A DNA stretch of 64,000 bases, taken from assembly GCA_964653655.1 (NCBI GenBank), contig CAZZHG010000006.1, positions 19,033-83,032 on the forward strand. Reading direction: 5' to 3'. Below the pieces are notes generated by a model that was not told the DNA's origin, searched no databases, and was given only the letters and a program-made list of their open reading frames with translations. This DNA is from CAZZHG01 sp964653655 (GTDB lineage: Bacteria; Bdellovibrionota; FAC87; UBA2466). Positions 50,626-58,858 of the stretch are shown here, in pieces (the stretch's first letter is position 1; each line of letters starts with the position of its first letter). Made by a program: the position numbers and the translations under genes.

Positions 50626-52045
50626 TGGGCCGCGCGGATCGCCCCTGGAGCTTTTGGCGGAGCAGTTCCACCTCCCAGCGCCGGCGGGGCTCGGTTTCCA
50701 TCGTTTCTACCACTTTTTGGAAAGAATGGATCACGGTGGCGTGGTCTCGGCCGAAGGCTTTTCCGATTTGCTCGAGGGGCAAGAGCGTGTGGAGACGGGC
50801 GAGGTACATGGCTACCTGCCGCGCCCAAGCGGTCGCGCCCTTTCGGCATTTGGACTGTAATTCGGTGCGGCAGATGCCGTAGTTGTGCTCGACGAGCAAC
50901 ACGATCTCTTCCAAAGAGATGTGTTCCTTGCGGGGCTCGACGGAAACGCCTTCCCGGGACAAATAGTTCTGGTCGAGGGGGCGGTTTTCCATCTTCGCCT
51001 GAAGGTGCAGGCGAACGAGGGTGCCGATGAGCTCCCGGACGTCCTTTTGGCCCTGGTCGGCAAGCGTGCGAAGAACCGAAGGATCCGGGTTCATGCCGTA
51101 GTGAGCGCCCATTTTTTGCAACAGGCTCACGCGCTCCTGGAAGGAAGGATACTTCACTTCCGCGATGACGCCGGAAAGAAGACGGGACTTCAGAGTCTCG
51201 ACGAAGCCCTCGAGCCGGTTCGGGGGCACGGAGGTCGTGAAGGCGATCTTTCCGCCGCGGCCCGCGATGTCGTTGAAGATGTGCAGGAGCTCGTCCTGGG
51301 TCTTCATCTTTTTCGACATGCCTTCGATATCGTCGAAAAGCAGGCAATCGGTTTCCTGGCGGTACTTGCGCTTGAAGTTGAGAATTTCCTGAGGATTCGG
51401 ATGCCGAAGCGCCTGGAAAAACTCGTTCGCGAAGGTCTCGGAGTTCGTGTAGCGGATGCGGGCCCGCGGATTGAGACGGTGAAGCTGGTTGCCGATTTCG
51501 GTGAGCAGGTGGCTCTTGCCCATGCCCACGCCCGCGAAAAGGATGAGCGGGTTGAACTGCATCTCGCGGCCTTCGGCGAACATCCGCACGCAGCGGGCGG
51601 CCACCTGGTTGTACTCGAGCTCCACGAACGGATTCGGGAAGGAAGGTAGCTGCGGCACGTCGCCGAGGAGCTGATGCGGATCTTCCTCATCGGCCGGTTC
51701 CGACTCCACGATGCGCAGAGCGGGGCGTCCGACCGGGGCCGCCGTCATTCCCACCGGCAAAACGGGCTGCGCGATATCGAGCGGGCCGTCTAGGTCGCTT
51801 TCCCGCTCCAGAAGCTCGAACTCGAGCTGGAGGCTTTGTCCGACCTGGTTTTGAATGGCGCGGCAAAGCGCCTGGGCGTAGTGGTTCCGGATCCATTCCT
51901 CGTGAAACTTGGAAGGAACCCCGAGGACGACGGCGCGCTCATCGCTCCGCAGAAACTCGACGGGTTTCAACCAGTTCTGGAACTGGGTTTGGGGAACCGT
52001 TTCCCTCAAAACGTTTAACGCAGCATTCCAATCAGTAGACAGCAT
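50609..52045 (-). CDS. dnaA: Chromosomal replication initiator DnaA
   Basis: 478 residues from ATG 52045; the open frame upstream covers the candidate origin and is not coding. Domain I (WNAALNVLRETVPQTQFQNWLKP), a Pro-rich linker, the AAA+ domain with Walker A GVGMGKSHLL, Walker B CLLFDDIEGM, TQDELLHIFND and sensor region KDVRELIGTLVRL, then domain IV with the DnaA-box signature FGRDHATVIHSFQKV. The usual DDIQFL and GGRDH are altered (DDIEGM, F-GRDH), so it is a divergent DnaA. It binds DnaA boxes to open oriC. Neither dnaN nor rpmH lies near; hemJ follows. Confidence 0.95.
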   Translation of the reverse strand: MLSTDWNAALNVLRETVPQTQFQNWLKPVEFLRSDERAVVLGVPSKFHEEWIRNHYAQALCRAIQNQVGQSLQLEFELLERESDLDGPLDIAQPVLPVGMTAAPVGRPALRIVESEPADEEDPHQLLGDVPQLPSFPNPFVELEYNQVAARCVRMFAEGREMQFNPLILFAGVGMGKSHLLTEIGNQLHRLNPRARIRYTNSETFANEFFQALRHPNPQEILNFKRKYRQETDCLLFDDIEGMSKKMKTQDELLHIFNDIAGRGGKIAFTTSVPPNRLEGFVETLKSRLLSGVIAEVKYPSFQERVSLLQKMGAHYGMNPDPSVLRTLADQGQKDVRELIGTLVRLHLQAKMENRPLDQNYLSREGVSVEPRKEHISLEEIVLLVEHNYGICRTELQSKCRKGATAWARQVAMYLARLHTLLPLEQIGKAFGRDHATVIHSFQKVVETMETEPRRRWEVELLRQKLQGRSARPNGNPV

Positions 52046-52394
52046 TATTGCGCAATGTAGTGTTATGTCGATCCAGCGTAAGGAACGCAAAGAGCGGAAT
52101 TTTCCCGACAACGATCGGTTATCCCCATGTCGGTCCACAGAGCTAAGCGTTTGATATGTTGTTGAATGACCTTTTGTGTCCACCCTAGCGGCCCAGTACA
52201 CAAGGCCTACGCACGACGAGGCGCCAATAACTTATATGATCGGTGAGTTGGGAGATTGATCCACAGCCTGTGGATAAGATCGGATCTCGCTGTTTCTCGT
52301 GTTTTCTCGGGTTTATTGAAGTTTTAAAAAAAATTTAGAATTCGAAGAGCCGCCACCAAAGCGTGTTTCGGGGCGGCTCCGCTATAATGTCTCC
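52046..52394. other. Candidate replication origin (oriC)
   Basis: 349 bases without a gene, upstream of dnaA. A consensus DnaA box TGTGGATAA lies at 52269-52277 (minus sense), facing a one-mismatch box TGATCCACA at 52257-52265. Together they form an exact 17-base palindrome (52259-52275). Another near-box, TTATCCCCA, is at 52119. An A/T-rich run at 52312-52340 (TTTTAAAAAAAATTTAG) follows two TTTCTCG repeats and could be the unwinding element. A hairpin (GAGCCGCC 52347 with GGCGGCTC 52372) and TATAAT (52383-52388) lie next to the plus-strand gene. Confidence 0.7.
52383..52388 (+). promoter_or_regulatory. -10 element suggesting a leaderless mRNA
   Basis: Perfect TATAAT ending six bases before the ATG at 52395, so transcription would start on or next to the start codon. 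No ribosome site is present. No good -35 at 17 bases. Confidence 0.45.
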
Positions 52395-53378
52395 ATGCCG
52401 ACACAAGCCGGAGTTTGGGACGAGGAACAGGAAATAAATCTTCCACCGCTTTCTCCAGGGTGGGTGGCGTTCGCGCTACTTTCGCCGCTCGCGTTTCTGC
52501 CGATGGCGGCAGCACTCGGCTGGGCGGAGTTCGCCGCCGGTTACAGCGCCGGTGCCGTAAGCGCTCTCGGGCGGACCGTGCTCTACGCCCTCGGCGTGCA
52601 TGTTCTTCTAGTGTGGCCGCTTTGTGGATTCGCCTTTCTTCAGTACGCCGGAAGGTGGACGGCGTTCGAACGGGTGACCGCTTGCCTTCTTCTTCTCTCG
52701 CCGCCCGTTCTCTCGTTTCTGTATTTCCAAACGGGACAGGGGCTCACGGATTTTTGGGATCTCGCGCTCACCGTGGTGCCCGCCGTCGGACTCGGCGCGC
52801 TTCTTTTCGAAAGAACCGGACGGCCTTGGGTCTTTTCGCTCGTGCTCGCTCTTTCCACCTCAGTGCCCTGGCTGTGGCTCGGGGATCGGCTGGGCGGTTT
52901 CTCGCCGCTTTTCACTTACGGCGTGCTCCAGTCGGATTTTCAGACCCTTCGCGCGGCGTTTGGCGCTCTTTCTCTCGCCGTGACGGGCGCGGCGCTGGGG
53001 CACTCGGCGCTTTCGCGGGATGAGGGAAAGATAATCGCCGGAAAGACGATGGCTGCGCTCGGAGTCCTGCAGCTTGTCGTTTCCGTAATCGGCCCGATTC
53101 TCAGCGCGGCGTTTGGGGAACCGCTGGAAACGCTCGATCCCCACTGGCCGCTGGTCGTTTATCCGTGGCTCGCGATGGCGCTCATTCGCCACGGAATGCT
53201 TGGCGCGAAATCGGTAAGGGTTGTCTTAGCGGCCGGCGCTGGAGCCGAGCTTCTCGAACTGGGGTGGCTCATTAGAGTCGGCGGCGCCGCTACTTGGAGT
53301 CACGGACACCTTGCCGTCACCTGGATCACGCTCGCCGCCTGCGCGTTCTTGTGGGCCCGCCTTAGCCGAGTTCGATGA
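52395..53378 (+). CDS. Hypothetical integral membrane protein
   Basis: 327 residues with about nine hydrophobic segments, no charged catalytic motif and no signal peptide. The cytoplasmic-looking N-terminus (TQAGVWDEEQEINLPPLSPG) precedes the first helix. Family not recognised. It is the gene adjoining the candidate oriC on the side away from dnaA. Its last 51 codons, including the final membrane segment, are antisense to the end of the gene on the other strand (153-base overlap). Confidence 0.65.
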   Translation: MPTQAGVWDEEQEINLPPLSPGWVAFALLSPLAFLPMAAALGWAEFAAGYSAGAVSALGRTVLYALGVHVLLVWPLCGFAFLQYAGRWTAFERVTACLLLLSPPVLSFLYFQTGQGLTDFWDLALTVVPAVGLGALLFERTGRPWVFSLVLALSTSVPWLWLGDRLGGFSPLFTYGVLQSDFQTLRAAFGALSLAVTGAALGHSALSRDEGKIIAGKTMAALGVLQLVVSVIGPILSAAFGEPLETLDPHWPLVVYPWLAMALIRHGMLGAKSVRVVLAAGAGAELLELGWLIRVGGAATWSHGHLAVTWITLAACAFLWARLSRVR

Positions 53379-54425
53379 CGGCGGGGGGCCCACGTCGACC
53401 GGAAACGGACCATGGTTCTTCCAGCCGAGCATTAAATTGCGAACCGTGAGCACGGTGAGGCCGGCCGTGGTGCCGACGTTCACGAAGGGCAGGGCCATGC
53501 GGAAACGGTTCACCGAGGGCGCGAAGTAACTGCCCTTCGCCCATTTGAGATCGGATTGATCTTTCAAAAGCTTCATAGCGACCTCACAGCGCTCCTTCAG
53601 CGATGTCACCAGGCTGGTGGAGCTCAGCCGCACCGGCTCACCTTGGCTCCCGAAGTGATGAAACACTCCCGGTGAGTGGCGGTTGAAGTCATCCGCGTGG
53701 GAGACCTTCGGTATTCGGTCGTGGAACGGAAGGCCCTTGTTGAAGAGCTCCGTGATGGCGTTGGCTCGCTTGGCCACTTCCTTGGCCGCATCCTGCTCGC
53801 GCGTAAGGGCGTCCTCGAATCTGGTCTGCCAGTCGCCCATGGCTTGCTGAAACGAGGGAAGCTCTTTGTAGCGCTCCAGCACCGCTTCAAGCCGCGAGAC
53901 GTCTCTGGTTTCGTTCCAGCTCTGGATGGCCTTCCCGAGGTCCTTTCTCCATTCGCCGGATTTCATATCTTCGCTGTTGTCGATTTCCCGAACGAGCTGC
54001 TCGACCGCGTAGAGCTTTCGGGCGTGCGCCACGTTGGCCGTGTTGAGAACGTCGAAGAGCACGGGCTCCCGTTTCTTGATGCTTTCGACCTTCTCGATGT
54101 ACTCGAGGAAATCCTTGCGGAGCTCTTCGTAATTCTTGTTGTCCTCGCGGGCCTGAATCGCGCCGGCGACCTGGGTGGGAACATCCTTTAGAGCGATGGT
54201 GCGAAGCGCGAGCCAGGTCAAAATTGCGTACGCGGCCACCGGATCGTCTCCGAAGATGACGTTCTTGACCCAGTTTTCCTCGTCTTCCTTTTCCTTCTTG
54301 AAGGCGTCCTGCGTCTCCTGGCTAGGCTCACTCGTTTCGGCCGTGGTGTCCGAATAGGCGGGTATAGGGCGCGCGAAGGCGGCGCACAGAAAAACAGCGA
54401 ATAAAATTTGAACGTATTTCCCCAT
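53226..54425 (-). CDS. Secreted helical protein with disordered tail
   Basis: About 399 residues from ATG 54425 (no strong ribosome site; the upstream in-frame starts are possible). Signal peptide (YVQILFAVFLCAAFARPIPAYS). The body is highly charged and helical (EDNKNYEELRKDFLEYIEKVESIKKR, ALTREQDAAKEVAKRANAITELF), likely coiled-coil. A single hydrophobic stretch RMALPFVNVGTTAGLTVLTV comes near residue 330. The last 55 residues are Pro/Ser/Gly-rich and disordered; most of that tail is encoded antisense to the neighbouring gene. Function unknown. Confidence 0.62.
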   Translation of the reverse strand: MGKYVQILFAVFLCAAFARPIPAYSDTTAETSEPSQETQDAFKKEKEDEENWVKNVIFGDDPVAAYAILTWLALRTIALKDVPTQVAGAIQAREDNKNYEELRKDFLEYIEKVESIKKREPVLFDVLNTANVAHARKLYAVEQLVREIDNSEDMKSGEWRKDLGKAIQSWNETRDVSRLEAVLERYKELPSFQQAMGDWQTRFEDALTREQDAAKEVAKRANAITELFNKGLPFHDRIPKVSHADDFNRHSPGVFHHFGSQGEPVRLSSTSLVTSLKERCEVAMKLLKDQSDLKWAKGSYFAPSVNRFRMALPFVNVGTTAGLTVLTVRNLMLGWKNHGPFPVDVGPPPSSNSAKAGPQERAGGERDPGDGKVSVTPSSGAADSNEPPQFEKLGSSAGR

Positions 54426-54539
54426 CCCCAGACTTACCCCGCGCACTGCTAGTGCAAGGGGCATTCCAGGAGAAACCATTGGGTTTTTGCCCGCATCCCG
54501 AAGGAATTCGCGGACAAGGGGTTTGTCGGTGACTGTGGG

Positions 54540-54737
54540 TTATACGGTCAGAAGACGGGGTGTCCACAACGTGTGATCGGGTAGGTCCCCCTCCGGGGCG
54601 GCCTCTCGGGAAGGTTCCCCGGGACGAACGTCCAGATCGGGCTCCTGGCGGCCGCCGTAATCATTTCCGCGTCCGGGGGTTTCCTCGGCCTCGTCGTTCG
54701 CGAGCCACTGCTGCCAGAGCTTCTTTAGAGAGAACAT
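54540..54737 (-). CDS. Small acidic hypothetical protein
   Basis: 65 residues. Its ATG has AACGGAGGACAGG directly upstream, a strong ribosome site, 24 bases after the stop of the large repeat protein gene. The N-terminus FSLKKLWQQWLAN is an amphipathic helix; the rest is acidic and Pro/Gly-rich, probably disordered. Probably co-transcribed with the repeat protein. Function unknown. Confidence 0.6.
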   Translation of the reverse strand: MFSLKKLWQQWLANDEAEETPGRGNDYGGRQEPDLDVRPGEPSREAAPEGDLPDHTLWTPRLLTV

Positions 54738-54761
54738 CCTGTCCTCCGTTGAGGGGCCGCA

Positions 54762-57700
54762 TCAGGAGACGCGGTACAGAACCCTGATCTTATCGCCGGG
54801 CTGGAACTTCGTCATGTCGATCCGGTTCCAGTTGATTTGAACGGAATTGGTCGCCGAGTCATAGCGCCACTGATCGGAGCCCGATCCCGTATTGCCCTGA
54901 AGCTCGACCGTTCCGAGCCACACTTTCATCGAGTTGATGTCGGTGGGGTTCTTCGTGAGCTTCACCGACTTGTGTCCCCACAAGTAGGCGCGGCTGATGA
55001 CCTTCGCGGCATAGTCCTTCAGGAAGCCCGACACATTTGTGTCGCAGCCGAAGGAGTAGTACGAGCCGGCGGTTTTCGTGACGAGGGTCTGGTACGTGTT
55101 TTCGGGGCCCGAGCTGGACGGATCGCCCGTCTGTTCGATCAGCTTGGGGCACTTCGGGGCGATCGCGCTGATGCGCAGATTTGTGCCTTCGTTCTGATGG
55201 AACTTCTGGAAGCGGTTGGCGTAGTCTTCCGGCTTGAGGTTCACGAACTCCGGAATGTACTTCGTGTACCACTTATAGTGGTCCGTCTGCTGGGTCACGA
55301 TCATCGCGTCCATCGGCACGCCCGGCTCAAAGTAGCCTTGGTGGTAGACGTCGCTCAGGGCGGGGACGTGTCCGTAGAACTTCTCCATCGACCAGATGGG
55401 CGAGTTGTAGCAGTTGTTGCAGCCGCCGGGGCTGTAACCGGCCTTCACTCTGGCGAGGAAGTCGGCGACGAGTCCCGTGGTCATCCAGTTGAAGAGCCGC
55501 GGCTGATTCGAGGCCCGGATGGGCATTCCGTCGAACTCGTGGGCGTCGGACGAGATGTAGATGCCCGCGTGGTGGATGTTCGCCTTCGCGAGAGCGTCGA
55601 AGTAGACGTTCACGTTCGCCTTCAGCGAAGCGATGAGGTTGTCGCACTGCTGGGAGTTGTCGATCACCCATAGCGTGTCGGCGCGGGAGCCCGGCACAGC
55701 GTCGTCGGTAACGAACTTGTCTTCAATCGTGCCCCACTGGACGTCGATGAAGAGACCCGCGTTCGCGCAGAGCACATCGTTACACGCGGCGACCACGAAG
55801 ACGTTGTTGCCGAGATCGGAGTCCTTCGGGGTTCCCGTGATGGGGCCCTTGGAATCCACCGCGAGCCACGGCTTTCCGGTCAGCACCTTGAAGGTGAGAG
55901 GGATGCCGTCCAAGTCCTTCGCCCACGGGGCGAGTGACTCCGAGAAGAGCTGATTGGTCTTGGCGACATAGGTAACCGGATCCTGGATCCACACCGGGGC
56001 GCGGGGATCGCGCACTACCTGAACCTTCAGCTCGCCGTCGGTGACGAGTTTCCCGTCGTCGACGCGCAGCTTGAACGTGTGCAGGCCGATGTCCTTGAAG
56101 GCCGGCTTGTCGATGAAGAGCTGTCCCGTCGGGGAGACCGAGATCCAAGACGCGCCGGTGAGCAGCACGAAGTGGAGCGGGTCGCCGTCCGGATCGTAGA
56201 TGTAGCCTGCCTGATTGAGCTCGACGCGCATCTGGGAGCGTTCCTTCACGATGAAGGTCGGCAGCTCCGGCGCGAAGATGGGCGGCTTGTTCTTCTGCAG
56301 AACCTGTCCGTTGCCGTTGGTCTGCACTCCGGGTGACTTCGAGTCGGTGACTTCGAATACCGCCGTGAAGGGGCCTTTGTCGGCCTTCGCCGGCGTTCCG
56401 GTGATGGCGCCGTTTTCGGCGACCTTCATCCAGCCCGGGCCGCTCACGAGGCGGAACTTCAAGGCGTCTGCGTCGTCGTCGACCGCGTAGGTCGAGAGGT
56501 TGAAGCCGTAAGCTTCATCCACGTAACCGTCCGACATCGCGATCGGGTTCTGGCGCCAGCGCGGCGGGTGGTTGACCTTCTCGACAGTGATTTGCACCGT
56601 GACGTCGGCGAACTCGTTATAGGGGTCCATGACCCGGACGCGCAGCGTGTTCACGCCGGCGTCGGTGCGGGCCGGAATGCCCGTAAGCACGCCACTCGCG
56701 CTGACCTTCGCCCAAACCGGTCCTTCGAGCACCGAGAAGGAGAGAATGTCGTTCGTGTCGGGATCGCGCGCGTAACCGGAGAGGATGGCCGAGTAGGGCT
56801 CGTCCTCTTTGGCGTTCGGCAAAATGATGGGGTTCAGAGTCCATTCCGGACGGTGGTTCACGTGATCCACATGGATGGTCACGTCCACGTCGGCGGAAAG
56901 CCCCTTCGGATCGGCGACGCGTACCTTATACACGTTATCGCCGACCTGTGCGGCGCCCGGGGTTCCGGTGAAGGCGCCGGCCGTGGAAAGCTTCGCCCAC
57001 GGCGGTCCGGAGAGAAGAGTGAAAGTGAGCGGAGTGTCGCCGTCCGGGTCCTTCGCGTAGGCGGAGATCGAGAAGTTCATCGCCGCGTCCTCTTTCACCG
57101 CGAAATTGAGCGGGGAAGCGATCCAGAAGGGCGCGTGATTGGTCGCGACGACGAGGATTTGCACTTCGGTGATGTCGCTGCCGGAGATGCCGTCGGCGGC
57201 GCGTACTTGAATCTTCGCGAGGCCGATGTCGTTCTTGCCGGGTTTGCCGGTGAGCTTGCCGCTCGCCGAAACCGAGGCCCAGGCCGGGCCGCCCATCTTC
57301 GTGAACGAGATGGCGTCGCCATCCGGATCGGAAACGTACTTGGACTGATTGAGATCGACGTCATAGACCGCGTCTTCCGCGCCGTCGCCGAGCACCGTGG
57401 GTTTCGACACCCAGACCGGCGGCTCGTTCGACTTGATGATCGTGATTGTGAGGGTGGTCGTGTCAGAGGCGCCCACCTGATCGGTGACTTTCAGCTGCCA
57501 CGACGCGGTTCCCGCGTTGGCCTTCGCCGGAGTTCCGGAGAGGGCGCCCGTGTTCGCGTCCACCTTTAGCCAGGCCGGTCCGCCGGGGAGAAGCTCGAAC
57601 TTGTGCGTATCGCCGGTATCCGGATCGGAAAAGGAGTTCTTCACCGACTGCGAGTAAGCGACCCCGGTCGCGCCGTTCGGAAACGGAAGCGGATTGGCGA

Positions 57701-58646
57701 GCCACTTCGGAGAGTGATTCACGTGAATGACGGTGAACTGAAAAGCCGCGGTGTCCTCGTAAGCCGTGCCGTTGATGGTCGCGCGGAGCGTGACCGACAC
57801 GCTGCCCGGGCCGATGTTGCTCTTCGTGGGCGTTCCGGAGAGTGCTCCGCTCGTCGTGCCGACGGAGAGCCACGCGGGAGTCGTCTGGGTCACCAGCTCG
57901 TACTTGAGCGGCGCGCCTTCGGGGTTCGAAACGTACTCGAGGAGGCTTCGGTTGTACGAGGCGTCTTCCGTCGGGTTCGGGGCGAGAGCGATCTGCTGAG
58001 CCACCCACTTCGGCGGTTTGATGGTGATGAGCACTTCACCGAACGCCGAGATCGGGGCGGAGCCGCCCTTGCCGATCGCCGTGACGGTGATGCCCGAATA
58101 TTTGCCCACGTCGGCGCGGCGGGGAGTTCCCGACAGAACGCCGGTCGTTGCGTTCAGGGTCATCCAAGCGGGTTGGCCGCTGATGGAGAAAGTGGTTCCG
58201 CCCGCGACGGGATTAGTGACGGCGGTATTGAGATTGAACGTCCAGGCCTTGTCCTCGTTTTGAAGGCCGAGATCGAGAGGACTCTGCGACCACTTCGGCG
58301 GAGCGACGACCGTGATGACCATCGCGTGGTTCGCTTCGCCGGCTTCTCCGGAGCTATCGGAGACGCTCATTCTGAAATTGAAGGTGCCCGCGTCGGTGTT
58401 GGCGGGGGTTCCCGACAGGCGGCTGTTCGCTGAATCCAGCTTCAGCCAGGCCGGATGCCCGGAGATGGTCCACGTGAGAGGCGGCACTCCCGCGGAGGAG
58501 AGCAGCGTTCTCAAATCCACGTCGAAGAGGACGCCCGCTTGGTGGGTACCGAGGTTCGAAGGGGTGTCCTTGAACTTCATGCCCTTCGGCGGCGCCGCAA
58601 CGAGTTGAGACGCCAAAATCAGTGCCGACAGTACGATGCGGTACAT
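54762..58646 (-). CDS. Giant secreted He_PIG (Ig-like) repeat protein with von Willebrand A-like end
   Basis: 1294 residues; ATG 58646 behind GAGGGG, signal peptide VLSALILASQLVAA. About ten repeats of about 90 residues share G-P-x-W-x-x-V-x-x-x-G-x-L-x-G-T-P (for example GPAWLKVDANTGALSGTPA and GPVWAKVSASGVLTGIPA), the He_PIG putative Ig domain. From about residue 985 a different domain starts with LWVIDNSQQCDNLIASLK. DxSxQ stands where von Willebrand A proteins have DxSxS, and the domain has six or more Cys (GGCNNCYNS, APKCPK, FGCDTN). Likely a long surface stalk with a binding or enzyme head. Its partner is unknown. Confidence 0.85.
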   Translation of the reverse strand: MYRIVLSALILASQLVAAPPKGMKFKDTPSNLGTHQAGVLFDVDLRTLLSSAGVPPLTWTISGHPAWLKLDSANSRLSGTPANTDAGTFNFRMSVSDSSGEAGEANHAMVITVVAPPKWSQSPLDLGLQNEDKAWTFNLNTAVTNPVAGGTTFSISGQPAWMTLNATTGVLSGTPRRADVGKYSGITVTAIGKGGSAPISAFGEVLITIKPPKWVAQQIALAPNPTEDASYNRSLLEYVSNPEGAPLKYELVTQTTPAWLSVGTTSGALSGTPTKSNIGPGSVSVTLRATINGTAYEDTAAFQFTVIHVNHSPKWLANPLPFPNGATGVAYSQSVKNSFSDPDTGDTHKFELLPGGPAWLKVDANTGALSGTPAKANAGTASWQLKVTDQVGASDTTTLTITIIKSNEPPVWVSKPTVLGDGAEDAVYDVDLNQSKYVSDPDGDAISFTKMGGPAWASVSASGKLTGKPGKNDIGLAKIQVRAADGISGSDITEVQILVVATNHAPFWIASPLNFAVKEDAAMNFSISAYAKDPDGDTPLTFTLLSGPPWAKLSTAGAFTGTPGAAQVGDNVYKVRVADPKGLSADVDVTIHVDHVNHRPEWTLNPIILPNAKEDEPYSAILSGYARDPDTNDILSFSVLEGPVWAKVSASGVLTGIPARTDAGVNTLRVRVMDPYNEFADVTVQITVEKVNHPPRWRQNPIAMSDGYVDEAYGFNLSTYAVDDDADALKFRLVSGPGWMKVAENGAITGTPAKADKGPFTAVFEVTDSKSPGVQTNGNGQVLQKNKPPIFAPELPTFIVKERSQMRVELNQAGYIYDPDGDPLHFVLLTGASWISVSPTGQLFIDKPAFKDIGLHTFKLRVDDGKLVTDGELKVQVVRDPRAPVWIQDPVTYVAKTNQLFSESLAPWAKDLDGIPLTFKVLTGKPWLAVDSKGPITGTPKDSDLGNNVFVVAACNDVLCANAGLFIDVQWGTIEDKFVTDDAVPGSRADTLWVIDNSQQCDNLIASLKANVNVYFDALAKANIHHAGIYISSDAHEFDGMPIRASNQPRLFNWMTTGLVADFLARVKAGYSPGGCNNCYNSPIWSMEKFYGHVPALSDVYHQGYFEPGVPMDAMIVTQQTDHYKWYTKYIPEFVNLKPEDYANRFQKFHQNEGTNLRISAIAPKCPKLIEQTGDPSSSGPENTYQTLVTKTAGSYYSFGCDTNVSGFLKDYAAKVISRAYLWGHKSVKLTKNPTDINSMKVWLGTVELQGNTGSGSDQWRYDSATNSVQINWNRIDMTKFQPGDKIRVLYRVS

Positions 58647-58858
58647 AAAGACCCCTCTGGGAGTTCGGGAACGTAGATTGTTTGGGAGCGAAATAAAGGT
58701 ACGAGGTAAATCCATTTTACCTGGTCCCAGCCGTCCTGGATCCACTCGGGCGCGAAAGCGTTAACAGTCCAAAGGCAGGCTTAATCTCTTCGGTTTTCAG
58801 AGGGGAATTTTGAAGGGGCGAGGTGTCATTGGAAAGGGAGCGAGTTTCTTCGCGGTGG

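Noticed and set aside
54762..58646. Repeated DNA in the giant gene as a possible CRISPR-like or satellite array
   Set aside because: Repeats are about 270 bases, diverged, in frame and explained by the He_PIG protein domain.
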